From: Nonomuraea montanisoli
GTDB lineage: Bacteria; Actinomycetota; Actinomycetes; Streptosporangiales; Streptosporangiaceae
Length of the DNA stretch: 64,000 nucleotides
Direction: 5' to 3'
NCBI RefSeq assembly: GCF_013363975.1
Contig: NZ_JABWGN010000004.1
Location: 310,001-374,000, forward strand
Made by a program: the position numbers and the translations under genes. The notes beneath the pieces are model-generated. The model searched no databases and was not told where the DNA came from. It saw only the letters and a program-made list of their open reading frames with translations. The stretch's first letter is position 1, and the number at the start of each line of letters is the position of its first letter. Shown here one piece after another: positions 36,087 to 43,691 of the stretch.

Positions 36087-36111
36087 GACACCAGCTTAGT
36101 GGGTTGATAAA

Positions 36112-36131
36112 GTGAACTCATGTCAGTTCAC
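36112..36131. promoter_or_regulatory. Inverted repeat GTGAACT-N6-AGTTCAC across a start codon
   Basis: The arms GTGAACT (36112-36118) and AGTTCAC (36125-36131) flank the ATG at 36120 of the SnoaL-like gene. A GATAAA -10 box (36106-36111) lies 8 nt before that ATG, so a leaderless transcript would begin inside the repeat. A protein bound here would block the start site; the divergent HxlR protein is the natural candidate. Confidence 0.6.
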
Positions 36132-36620
36132 ATTCAGGACTCACCTGCGAGGGCCTACCGCGAGGCGGGCGAGGCCAAGAACGTCGACGCGGTGATGGCG
36201 ACCCTGTCCCCCCGGATCTCCTTCCACTCCCCGCTCACCGGCTCGACCCCCTTCGAGGGGCACGACCGGGTGCGCGAGGTGTTCGCCGCGGCCCTGGGCG
36301 CGCTCACGGAGGTGCGCTACCACACCGACGTGGGCGACGAGCGGACCCGCATGGTCGCGGCCACCGCCCGGCTGGGCTCGCAGCGCATCGAGGAGTCGGC
36401 GCTGCTCCGGCTGGACGAGCACGGGCTGATCGAGGACCTCACCCTGTGGATCCGGCCGCTGCCGGGCCTCACGGCCCTCATGGCGGCCCTGGGTCCCCGG
36501 CTGGCGCGGGCCGGCGGCAAGCCCGGGCTGGCGGTGCTGGTGGCGGCGGCCACGCGGCCGCTGGCGGTCATGACCCGCCTCGGGGACCGCACGCTGGTCC
36601 CGCTGCTGAACCGCCCCTGA
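36120..36620 (+). CDS. SnoaL-like / NTF2-fold protein
   Basis: A 166-residue protein. The first 115 residues follow the SnoaL-like pattern: ARAYREAGEAKNVDAVMATL, SPRISFHSPLTGSTPFEGHD, then beta strands with IEESALLRLDEHGLIEDLTL. The C-terminal 50 residues (LTALMAALGPRLARAGGKPG and onward) are helical and hydrophobic. NTF2-fold proteins serve as isomerases, hydrolases or ligand binders; no catalytic Asp/His pair is certain here. Controlled by an operator overlapping its start, presumably by the divergent HxlR regulator. Confidence 0.82.
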   Translation: MSVHIQDSPARAYREAGEAKNVDAVMATLSPRISFHSPLTGSTPFEGHDRVREVFAAALGALTEVRYHTDVGDERTRMVAATARLGSQRIEESALLRLDEHGLIEDLTLWIRPLPGLTALMAALGPRLARAGGKPGLAVLVAAATRPLAVMTRLGDRTLVPLLNRP

Positions 36621-36660
36621 CCCGCGACCCCTCCTTCTCGTGAGGCCGGAGCACTGAAAA

Positions 36661-36710
36661 GAGAGCACTGCTCTTGACGAACGCCGCTCCCAGGAGAGAG
36701 CATTGCTCTC
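36661..36710. promoter_or_regulatory. Two palindromic operators bracketing a promoter
   Basis: GAGAGCACTGCTCTT (36661-36675) and GAGAGCATTGCTCTC (36696-36710) are near-perfect and perfect palindromes with centres 35 bp apart. A TTGACG -35-like box (36674) abuts the first, and the second lies where a -10 would be. This looks like a doubly repressed promoter of the membrane-protein gene at 36744. No TetR-type gene adjoins it. Confidence 0.7.
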
Positions 36711-36743
36711 ATCACAGAGCGATGGTTTCACCTGGGAGTGGTC

Positions 36744-37358
36744 ATGAGTCCTCGTCTCACCTCGGCGGCACTGGCGTCCGCCGGCCTGCTGTTCCTCGTC
36801 TACCCGGCCGTACGGCCCGCGGGCGACGACGCCGCCGCCATGGCCGCGCCCGCCTGGGTGGTCGGGCACCTGGCCGCCATGCTGGGGTTCGTCCTGCTGG
36901 GACTCGGCCTGCTCGGGCTGCGCGAGTTGCTCGGCGACCGGCTGTCCCTGCGGGCCGCGGCCGTGACCTGGGTGGGCGCGGGCCTGACGCTCCCCTACTA
37001 CGGCGCCGAGGACTTCGGGCTGCACGTGATCGCGCGCAGGTCGTTGCGCGACGGCGCGCCCGCGCTCATGGAGCTCGCCGGTGAGTTCCGGTTCCATCCC
37101 GTGGCGATGACCATGTTCGCCGCCGGGCTGGCGCTGCTCGGCGTCGGGACCGTGCTGGCCGCCGTCGCGGTGCGGCGCTCCGGGCTCATGGCCGCGTGGA
37201 GCGCGGCGCCGCTCGCGCTCGGGTTCGCGCTGTTCATCCCGCAGTTCTTCGGCCCCTACCCGCTGCGGGTCGCGCACGGCGCGCTCATCGCCGTGGGCGG
37301 GCTGTGGCTGGCGGCCGAGACGTGGCGGTCAGGCCGGCGAGCGCCCGCAGCGGCGTGA
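36744..37358 (+). CDS. Multi-pass membrane protein of unknown function
   Basis: A 204-residue protein with about five hydrophobic helices (near 6-22, 38-62, 68-82, 112-135, 150-190). Loops are short and the C-terminus is basic. I do not recognise a family; similar DUF-type proteins next to TetR operators are common in actinomycetes. ATG 36744 is preferred (GGGAG six bases upstream) over GTG 36738. Expression appears controlled through the twin palindromes upstream, suggesting an inducible function. It has no operon partner. Confidence 0.72.
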   Translation: MSPRLTSAALASAGLLFLVYPAVRPAGDDAAAMAAPAWVVGHLAAMLGFVLLGLGLLGLRELLGDRLSLRAAAVTWVGAGLTLPYYGAEDFGLHVIARRSLRDGAPALMELAGEFRFHPVAMTMFAAGLALLGVGTVLAAVAVRRSGLMAAWSAAPLALGFALFIPQFFGPYPLRVAHGALIAVGGLWLAAETWRSGRRAPAAA

Positions 37359-37492
37359 ACTTCGCCGCCGGCGCCGGTGTCGCCCGGCCCGGACCTGGCG
37401 GCCGCACATGCGCAAACGCCGGTCGCACCGGGTCTGGCGCGCCTCCGGAGGGAACTCCTGAGCGCGCGGGCGATTGGATCACGCCACGGGTG

Positions 37493-37520
37493 GGAATCCC
37501 ATCACGGTATCAAGCGTTAG
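37493..37520 (+). promoter_or_regulatory. Sigma-R-type promoter of rbpA
   Basis: GGAAT (37493-37497) and GTTAG (37516-37520) are separated by 18 nt, matching the sigma-R (SigH-like) consensus GGAAT-N18-GTT. It lies about 60 bp before the rbpA ribosome site. In Streptomyces coelicolor rbpA belongs to the sigma-R thiol-stress regulon, so the site is conserved in position and sequence. Confidence 0.75.
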
Positions 37521-37576
37521 ACACCGTGGGAGACAGACCCCCCGCGCAATGGGGGCCCTGTAGGAGGCATTCAGAC

Positions 37577-37921
37577 ATGGGCGAGCGAGCACTTCGTGGC
37601 ACCCGGCTCGGGGCAACCAGCTACGAGAACGACCGTAACACGGATCTGGCCCCACGCCAGGAGGTGTCTTACACCTGTCCGAAGGGGCATCTCTTCGAGG
37701 TACCGCTCGCCGCCGAGGCTGAGATCCCCGCGACGTGGGAGTGCCGCATGTGCGGCGCCACCGCGACGCGGGTGGACGGCGAGCAGCCCGAGTCGAAGAA
37801 GACCAAGCCGCCGCGGACTCACTGGGACATGCTCCTGGAGCGGCGGTCGATCGAGGATCTGGAGGAGGTGCTCAACGAGAGGCTGGCCGTCCTGCGCGCC
37901 CAGCGTCGCAAGAGCGCCTGA
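37577..37921 (+). CDS. rbpA: RNA polymerase-binding protein RbpA
   Basis: A 114-residue actinobacterial transcription factor that binds RNA polymerase and the principal sigma factor and stabilises open complexes. The core is intact: a basic N-terminal tail (GERALRGTRLGATSYENDRN), the zinc-binding or equivalent core YTCPKGHLFEVPL with WECRMCG, a basic linker (SKKTKPPRTHWDML), and the sigma-interacting helix ERRSIEDLEEVLNERLAVLR. ATG 37577 follows TAGGAGG. A sigma-R promoter precedes it and a strong hairpin follows, so it is monocistronic. Loss in relatives raises rifampicin sensitivity. Confidence 0.97.
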   Translation: MGERALRGTRLGATSYENDRNTDLAPRQEVSYTCPKGHLFEVPLAAEAEIPATWECRMCGATATRVDGEQPESKKTKPPRTHWDMLLERRSIEDLEEVLNERLAVLRAQRRKSA

Positions 37922-37942
37922 ACTCATCTTCACGGTGTGAGG

Positions 37943-37966
37943 GCCCCCGGGCAGCCGCCCGGGGGC
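37943..37966 (+). terminator. Rho-independent terminator of rbpA
   Basis: A 10-bp perfect stem GCCCCCGGGC (37943-37952) with a 4-nt loop pairs with 37957-37966 and is followed by GCCTTGTT. It begins 22 nt after the rbpA stop. Confidence 0.85.
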
Positions 37967-38057
37967 GCCTTGTTGGACGCCGGTCTCCGATGACGGGGAC
38001 CGGCGTTCGCCATGCCCGCGGATCGGCCTGACGGAGGCCGCCCGCCCCTCGTGGCGT

Positions 38058-39221
38058 TCAGCTCCCGCAGGAGCAGTCGCAGCAGTCGCAGCAGCCATCA
38101 CAACCGTCGCACCCGTCACGCAGGAAGCAGCGCTCGTCCCAGGCGGCGTTCTTCAGCTCGCTCCACTCGGGCCGCCACAGCCCGCAGGTGACGACGGTGC
38201 CCACGGCGGCCACCGTCCGCAGGGGCCAGACGGGACGCCGCCGGGACGCCGTCTCGTGCCCGCCGAAGGCGCGGGTCACCGCCCGCCGTACCTCGGTGCC
38301 GAGCAGCACGTCCACGAGGTGCCGCTGCTCCAGCTCCAGGTCGCGTACGGCGAGCCCGATGCCGTGGGCGGCGTCGTCGCAGACCCGCCGCGCCTCCTCC
38401 CGGGCGGTGCCCGTGGCGGTGAGCGGGTTGAACGCGCCTCGCGCGGCGTCCTCCTCCTGGTCCTCGGCGGCGTCGAGCAGGTGGGCGAGGCGGCCGAACA
38501 GTGTGCCGATCTCGGCCAGCGCCGCGGCGTTCCCGGGACGGCCGGCCAGGACCGCCGTGTGCGCGAACGCCGCCGCGACCGCCTCCTCCGTGGGCCGGGT
38601 CAGCTCCAGCAGCGCGACCGCCGCTCCCCCGGCGCCGGGGGCGGCCGCACGCCGTTCCCGGTCGGGCAGGGCGGTGGCGGCGCGGCGTTCCCGGTCGAGC
38701 AGGGCGGTGGCGGCGCGGCGTTCCCGGTCGAGCAGGGCGGCGGCGGCTCGGCGCTCCAGCGCGATCTGCCGGTCGGCCGTCGCCGCCAGCGTCGCGGTGT
38801 CGAAGCCCACCTCCGCCCCGAGCCGCGCCCCGGCCGCCTCCCAGCGGGTCGCCAGCAGGCGGCTCGCGGCGGCCGCGGCCGGGGCCGCGTCGCCGTCCGC
38901 GGCGTGGTCGCGGAGCCGCCCGGCGGCCAGCACCAGCGACACCGAGGCGGCCAGCCGCGCCCCCCGCGCCCGATGGTCCACGACGTCGGCCCGGCGGAGG
39001 CCGCGCAGCGCGCACGGGCCCGCGGTGCGGTGCGGAGAGGCGGACGGGAGCTGGGCCTCGGTGAGCACCGAGACGATCAGGGTGTCGTAGTTGGTGGCCA
39101 GCCGGGCGGCCTGCCCCTGCCCGTCCCTCAGCGTGAGGCAGAGGCCGCACAGGTGGGCGCGCCACGCGTCGCGCACGCTCGCGCAGGCATGCGTGACGCA
39201 GGGGCGGATGATTCCGAACAC
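38058..39221 (-). CDS. DUF5685-type protein with internal repeats and Cys-rich tail
   Basis: A 387-residue protein. The start VFGIIRPCVTHACASVRDAW, then AHLCGLCLTLRDGQGQAARL, then ATNYDTLIVSVL is the recognisable DUF5685 opening, rich in Cys. Residues about 153-190 are copies of an 11-residue unit (ALLDRERRAAT), encoded by 33-bp DNA repeats. A long helical part follows, and the last 25 residues are extraordinarily Cys-rich (RDGCDGCDGCCDCCDCSCGS), suggesting metal binding or a crosslinked tail. Function is unknown; Streptomyces homologues are regulatory-region genes without assigned role. GTG 39221 begins the conserved motif. The frame is open upstream, but that part looks non-coding. Confidence 0.82.
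   Translation of the reverse strand: MFGIIRPCVTHACASVRDAWRAHLCGLCLTLRDGQGQAARLATNYDTLIVSVLTEAQLPSASPHRTAGPCALRGLRRADVVDHRARGARLAASVSLVLAAGRLRDHAADGDAAPAAAAASRLLATRWEAAGARLGAEVGFDTATLAATADRQIALERRAAAALLDRERRAATALLDRERRAATALPDRERRAAAPGAGGAAVALLELTRPTEEAVAAAFAHTAVLAGRPGNAAALAEIGTLFGRLAHLLDAAEDQEEDAARGAFNPLTATGTAREEARRVCDDAAHGIGLAVRDLELEQRHLVDVLLGTEVRRAVTRAFGGHETASRRRPVWPLRTVAAVGTVVTCGLWRPEWSELKNAAWDERCFLRDGCDGCDGCCDCCDCSCGS
38638..38736. repeat. 33-bp tandem repeat inside the DUF5685 gene
   Basis: Two identical 33-bp copies (38671-38703 and 38704-38736) are flanked by a degenerate copy on each side (38638-38670 and from 38737). They encode the repeated 11-residue ALLDRERRAAT-type helical unit. 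In-frame expansion or contraction is possible. Confidence 0.85.
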
Positions 39222-39446
39222 ACAACCTCGCCGGTCTTGGAACGATCTATGCGATTGGTCGGAGGATCGTACTGCGAAAGCGGCTCGGGATGATACGGGC
39301 CCTCCCCCGGAGCGGGACGATGTGTCTACTCGACCGGGTCCGCGTCCGAACTCAGACGTAGTAGGTCCACGGCAGGACCTGGGCGGCGGTCGTGCAGAAC
39401 GCCTCGGAGGCCATGCAGGAGCCCGGCTGTCCTGTCTCACCTGATG

Positions 39447-39472
39447 TGAGGCAGCCTCATCGATCATGAGGC
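39447..39472. terminator. Overlapping hairpins downstream of the GNAT gene
   Basis: TGAGGC-A-GCCTCA (39447-39459) and GCCTCAT-N5-ATGAGGC (39454-39472) share an arm, so two alternative hairpins can form. They lie immediately past the stop codon of the minus-strand acetyltransferase gene and are best read as its terminator. The remaining 39222-39446 stretch shows no gene. Confidence 0.5.
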
Positions 39473-39482
39473 ATCCCACCGA

Positions 39483-40010
39483 TCAGTCGCGGAGTTCGCC
39501 TTCAAGGAGGCCCATAAGGATCATGTCGTGCCACTTGCCATCACGACGGAAGCACTCGCGGACGCGGCCCTCCTCGACGAAGCCCACCTTCTCGTAGACG
39601 CGGCGCGCGGCGGTGTTCTCTGCCGCGAAGTCCAGAGTGATCCGGTGCAGACGCATTTCATTGAAGCCGTACCTGCACATCAGGCGCATCGCCTCAGTGG
39701 CGTAGCCACGACCCCAGACATCCTTTTCGCCGAGCTGGATATCCAGCTCGGCATTCCCGACCTCCGGCTTGGCGTCCCTGAGCCGGACGAACCCGACGGC
39801 ACGCTGATCGTGGAGCGACTCGATGATGAACCGGCAGTTCTCGTAGCTGTTGCGCGACACCGCCGCCAGCCGCTCCTGCGCCTGCACGAACGACTCGGGA
39901 TAGCCGCTGCTCATCCAGCGCATCACCTCGGGGTCGTGACTCCAGCGCCATATGCTCTCGAAATCCGTGGGTTCGACGGCGCGTAGGCGGACAAGCTTTC
40001 CCGTCAGCAT
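39483..40010 (-). CDS. GNAT-family N-acetyltransferase (RimJ/RimL-like)
   Basis: A 175-residue acetyltransferase. Key parts are VRLRAVEPTDFESIWRWSHD, the acetyl-CoA loop region GEKDVWGRGYATEAMRLMCR, with the Q/R-x-x-G-x-A signature present as GRGYAT, and the conserved end TAARRVYEKVGFVEEGRVRE. It acetylates an amino group of a protein N-terminus or a small molecule; the substrate is unknown. Codon choice appears somewhat less GC-rich than neighbouring genes, hinting at later acquisition. ATG 40010 is the start; hairpins follow the stop. Confidence 0.9.
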   Translation of the reverse strand: MLTGKLVRLRAVEPTDFESIWRWSHDPEVMRWMSSGYPESFVQAQERLAAVSRNSYENCRFIIESLHDQRAVGFVRLRDAKPEVGNAELDIQLGEKDVWGRGYATEAMRLMCRYGFNEMRLHRITLDFAAENTAARRVYEKVGFVEEGRVRECFRRDGKWHDMILMGLLEGELRD

Positions 40011-40207
40011 CGCCGAGTTCTACCAGCGTGCGATCCGGACAATCAACTGATCCCCCACATCGATGAGACAGTCCGCAGTATGGAGAGGTACGACGAATCC
40101 ACCATGCCGAGAGAACGCGGAGATGCCTCAGGATTGAACGAGACGGAACACCAGCCCCGATGCCCATGGAGCATCGATCTCTCCTGTCGCACTGCCCGGA
40201 GGCCGCC

Positions 40208-40690
40208 TTGACAGAGATCACCCCTGCCCGGTTACGCGACCTCGCCGGCCGCGCCCAGGCCCTCGCCGCGGAGGTCCGGGCACTGGCCGGCAGCCCGGCC
40301 CTCGATTCCCTCGAACGGGAGCACCTGCGCGCGGCCCTGCACGCCGCGGACTGGCTCGACCGGGGCGGCGAGGATCTGCGGCGCGCGGCGGGCGACCTGG
40401 CCAGGCTCCGCTCCGTTCCGGAGCCGGCGTGCGGCGTCCCGTGGGGCGTATGTCCCGAGCACGGCAACACCCTGTCCTCCAGCGGGGGCGTCACCACCTG
40501 CCGGGTGTGCCGCCGCCGCTGGGACCATGACCGGCTCGGCCGGCCGTGCCAGGAACCGGTGACGTGGAAGGTCACCGACCGGGCGGGCACCGTGACCAAA
40601 CTGTGCGACGGCCACGTCCTCGCGGCCCGCGCGGCCGTCGAGGGCGCCACCTTCACCCGCCTCGACACCACCAGAGGCGACCAGCCCTGA
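40208..40690 (+). CDS. Uncharacterised protein with zinc-ribbon-like Cys motifs
   Basis: About 160 residues. The N-terminal half is a helical, possibly coiled segment (RLRDLAGRAQALAAEVRALA, LEREHLRAALHAADWLDRGG). The C-terminal half contains CGVPWGVCPEHGN, TTCRVCRRRWDHDRLGRPC and LCDGHVLAARAAV; six Cys and nearby His could bind one or two zinc ions. I do not recognise the family. TTG 40208 is chosen as the start because GGAGG sits 6 nt upstream; ATG 40160 would add 16 residues with no ribosome site. Confidence 0.7.
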   Translation: MTEITPARLRDLAGRAQALAAEVRALAGSPALDSLEREHLRAALHAADWLDRGGEDLRRAAGDLARLRSVPEPACGVPWGVCPEHGNTLSSSGGVTTCRVCRRRWDHDRLGRPCQEPVTWKVTDRAGTVTKLCDGHVLAARAAVEGATFTRLDTTRGDQP

Positions 40691-40745
40691 CCGGTCCGCT
40701 CGCTGCGCCACGCTGCCCTTCCACCCCGGCCGCTGAACCGCACCG

Positions 40746-41327
40746 TCAGGCGGTCTCGTTCACGACGGCGGTCCGGCGCGGCAGAACCGGCAGCGCGAGC
40801 CAGATCAGCGACGCGCCCGCCACCACGTGCACGGCGCTGGTGAGCAGCGTGTCGGGCAGCGGGGCGAGCACCGCCAGCAGCGGCAGCGCGACACCGTACC
40901 CGTACACGGCGGGCCGGGGGAAGATCCGCGAGCGCGCCATCGAGACGGCGAACAGCACCGTGCCGGCCACGAACACCGCGGTCGCGGCGAGGAACGCCGC
41001 CCTGGTCGGCCCCTGGAGCAACCGCTCCACGATCGCGGGCTCCAGGTAGAACAGCACGAGGTTCAGGGTGAACGCGACACCGGCGAACAGGCCGAGCCCG
41101 ACGACGTTCACCGCGTACGCGACGAGCCCGAAGCGCCCGCCGGCGGCGGCCTGGTGGAGGTAGAGGACCGTCAGGGCCGGTGTTCCCAGCGCGGTCCCGA
41201 GCCCGAGGACGAAGCTCGTCACGGCGGTCTCGCCGGTGAACGCCTCGACCAGTGCCGGGCCCGCGATCGACAGGCCCAACAGAATCGCGCAGATCGCGCC
41301 GAAGCGCGGCAGCCAGGTGGAAGTCAT
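40746..41327 (-). CDS. Six-helix membrane protein of unknown function (DUF4386-like)
   Basis: A 193-residue membrane protein with about six transmembrane helices, e.g. FGAICAILLGLSIAGPALVE, GLVAYAVNVVGLGLFAGVAF, AAFLAATAVFVAGTVLFAV and LLTSAVHVVAGASLIWLAL. No catalytic motif is seen. The pattern resembles small actinobacterial DUF4386-like proteins, but this is a weak match. ATG 41327 is the start (AAGGAG about 12 nt upstream). The 372-nt stretch 41328-41699 between it and the following kinase gene shows no gene or strong hairpin. Confidence 0.7.
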   Translation of the reverse strand: MTSTWLPRFGAICAILLGLSIAGPALVEAFTGETAVTSFVLGLGTALGTPALTVLYLHQAAAGGRFGLVAYAVNVVGLGLFAGVAFTLNLVLFYLEPAIVERLLQGPTRAAFLAATAVFVAGTVLFAVSMARSRIFPRPAVYGYGVALPLLAVLAPLPDTLLTSAVHVVAGASLIWLALPVLPRRTAVVNETA

Positions 41328-41699
41328 GAGGAAGCGGCTCCTTGCCGTCGGCAGTGGACGTGACGACCGTAGGAGGCCCGGGGCCGGCGGGTGCAGATGC
41401 CGGTCGTCCCGGCTCACGTCCGGAGGTCACGGCGCGTACGCCGGGCGGGGCCGCCGGATCCGGAGCCGACCGTGCCGGTCGGCATGTGCCGTCCGGCCAG
41501 AACCGGCCCGCGACGATCGACCCCCGGCGGAAGCGGGGCGTAGCCTGACGGCGGGCGCTCCGGCCGGACGGACGGGGACCCGCCGCCGCACACGAGCGGC
41601 TCCCGTTCCCCTCACCGAGGTCGCGCGAGCCGGGCACGGCCGTGAGGGACGTGCCGCCCGGGAGGCGGCGTGCCGCCGTACCGGTAGGGAGGGTTTGGG

Positions 41700-42947
41700 A
41701 TGACTCCGTCACCGACCGCGCTCGCCCCGGCCGCCGACACCCCGTCACGCGCGTCCGGGCGTCCGGTGCCGTGGGTCGCGCCGGTGCTCTACGCCGCGGT
41801 TCTGGCGGCCGGGCTGTACCACGACGCCGTCGCCGCCGTCCCTCCGCCGCCCTCCGCGGTGGCCGTCTTCGTCGCCGGTCTGGCGGCGTTGTCCGGCCTG
41901 GACGTGCTGGAGCGGCGCTGCTACCGCGCGCGGACGCCCAAGGGCCCCGCCGCCGCCCTCGCGGGAGCCCGGCTGGCCCTGTTCGTCGTGGTCGCGGCCG
42001 CCGATCCGGCCGGCCTGTCCCGGGTGCTGTGGGTCCTGCTGCCGTTCACCGCGTACTTCGCCTTCGGCCGCCGTGTCGCGATCGCGCTGGCCGCCGTGTG
42101 CCTGGGCCTGCTGGTCGCGTGGTTCTCGATCGCCGCGCCGGGCTGGTACCTGAACGCGGCCTACGTCTCCGACCTGCTCATGTTCGTCCTGGGCCTGGTC
42201 CTCGCCGTCGCCATGGCCGCCGTGGCGGTCGGCGAGCAGGAGTCGCGTACGCGACTGGAGCACGCGCTGCACGAGGTGGCGGAGTCCCACACGCGGCTCA
42301 GCAGGTACGCCGAGCGCGTCGCCGAGCTCACGGCGGCCGAGGAGCGCAACCGGGTGGCGCGCGAGATCCACGACAGTCTGGGGCATCACCTCACCGCCGC
42401 CGCGGTGCAGATGGAGAAGGCGGAGGCGTTCCTCGACCGCGACCGGCCCACCGCCGAGCGCGCCCTGGCCGACGCGCGGACGTCGGCCGCGCGGGCCCTG
42501 GAGGAGGTCCGTCACTCGGTACGCGCGCTGCGCGGGGAGGCGGGGCCGTTCCGCCTGTCGGAGGCGCTCGCCGAGCTCGTACGGCTCCTGGACGGCGCCC
42601 GTCCGCACGTGACCCTGGAGACGGCCGGCGACGAGGCGGGCTACGACGCCGCGGCGCTGAGGGCGCTGTACCGCGCCGCGCAGGAGGCGCTGACCAACGC
42701 CCTCAGACACGCCGCCGCCGGACGGGTCACGGTCTCGGCGACCTGCGGGGACGTGGAGGCGCTGCTCGTCGTGACGGACGACGGCACCGGCCTTCCCCCC
42801 GGCCCCTGGGAGGAGCGGGGGGTCGGCCTGCGCGGGATGCGGGAGCGGATGCGCCTCGCCGGCGGAGCCGTCGCCGTCACGAGCCAGGCGGGGCACGGCA
42901 CCACCGTCACCGTGACCGTGCCGCGCCGGTCGGCGGTGGGCCGATGA
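41700..42947 (+). CDS. NarL-system sensor histidine kinase
   Basis: A 415-residue membrane kinase. Residues 24-180 hold about five hydrophobic helices. A coiled linker leads to the HisKA_3 box EERNRVAREIHDSLGHHLTA (phospho-His about 224) and the ATPase motifs YRAAQEALTNALRHA (N box), VTDDGTGLPPG (G1) and GVGLRGMRERM (G2). ATG 41700 follows a GGGAGGG. It overlaps its regulator gene by ATGA. No clear target or signal partner is adjacent, apart from the divergent membrane-protein gene. Confidence 0.93.
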   Translation: MTPSPTALAPAADTPSRASGRPVPWVAPVLYAAVLAAGLYHDAVAAVPPPPSAVAVFVAGLAALSGLDVLERRCYRARTPKGPAAALAGARLALFVVVAAADPAGLSRVLWVLLPFTAYFAFGRRVAIALAAVCLGLLVAWFSIAAPGWYLNAAYVSDLLMFVLGLVLAVAMAAVAVGEQESRTRLEHALHEVAESHTRLSRYAERVAELTAAEERNRVAREIHDSLGHHLTAAAVQMEKAEAFLDRDRPTAERALADARTSAARALEEVRHSVRALRGEAGPFRLSEALAELVRLLDGARPHVTLETAGDEAGYDAAALRALYRAAQEALTNALRHAAAGRVTVSATCGDVEALLVVTDDGTGLPPGPWEERGVGLRGMRERMRLAGGAVAVTSQAGHGTTVTVTVPRRSAVGR

Positions 42948-43642
42948 CGCTCTCCCCCGCGGACCCCAACGGTCCGGCCGGACCAGGCGAGCAGCGCGTG
43001 CGGGTGCTGGTCGTCGACGACCAGGAACTGGTCCGCGAGGGCATCGCCTCCCTGCTCGGCATCCAGCCCGGCATCGTCGTCGTGGGCACGGCCGCGGACG
43101 GCCGGGAGGCCGTCGAGGCCGCGCTCTCGCTGGAGCCGGACGTGGTCCTCATGGACGTCCGCATGCCGCGCATGAACGGCGTCGAGGCGGTGTCGGTCCT
43201 GCGCCACCGGGCCCCCGCCTGTCGCGTGGTGATGCTGACGACCTTCGACAACGACGAGTACGTCGTCGAGGCGCTGCGGGCGGGCGCGGCCGGCTACCTG
43301 CTGAAGAACCTCCCCGCCGCCCGGCTCGCCGAGGCGGTGCGGCTGGCGTCCGCCGGCGTCGCCCAGCTCGACGCCTCGGTCACCCTGCGCCTGGCCGCCG
43401 CCCTGCCGTCCGAGCCGGGACCCGGCCGCGACGCCGGGCCGTCACCGGCCTCGGTCCTGACGCCGCGCGAGATCGAGGTCCTGCGGCTCATCGCGACCGG
43501 GTCGACCAACAGGGAGATCGCGGCACGCATGTACCTCAGCGAGGGCACGGTGAAGAACCACATCTCGCGGATCCTCGGCCGGCTGGGCCTGCGCGACCGG
43601 ACCCAGGCCGCCGTCTACGCCAGGGATCACCGGCTCCTGTGA
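42944..43642 (+). CDS. NarL/LuxR-type response regulator
   Basis: A 232-residue regulator coupled to the preceding kinase. The receiver has VLVVDDQELVREGIASLL, phospho-acceptor Asp in [28 protein letters not shown] and LLKNLPAARLAEAV. The output domain is a LuxR-type helix-turn-helix LTPREIEVLRLIATGSTNRE, IAARMYLSEGTVKNHISRIL. A Pro/Gly-rich extension of about 15 residues precedes the receiver. Converges with the P450 gene 50 bp on. Confidence 0.93.
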   Translation: MTLSPADPNGPAGPGEQRVRVLVVDDQELVREGIASLLGIQPGIVVVGTAADGREAVEAALSLEPDVVLMDVRMPRMNGVEAVSVLRHRAPACRVVMLTTFDNDEYVVEALRAGAAGYLLKNLPAARLAEAVRLASAGVAQLDASVTLRLAAALPSEPGPGRDAGPSPASVLTPREIEVLRLIATGSTNREIAARMYLSEGTVKNHISRILGRLGLRDRTQAAVYARDHRLL

Positions 43643-43691
43643 ACGCCCCCGGGAAGCGCGGCCACGCCGGGCCGGATCCGGGGTCCCCTGC

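Noticed and set aside
38638..38760. Regular 33-bp repeats resembling a small CRISPR array
   Set aside because: Copies are directly adjacent with no spacers, lie within an open reading frame and encode an 11-residue repeat; no cas genes occur.
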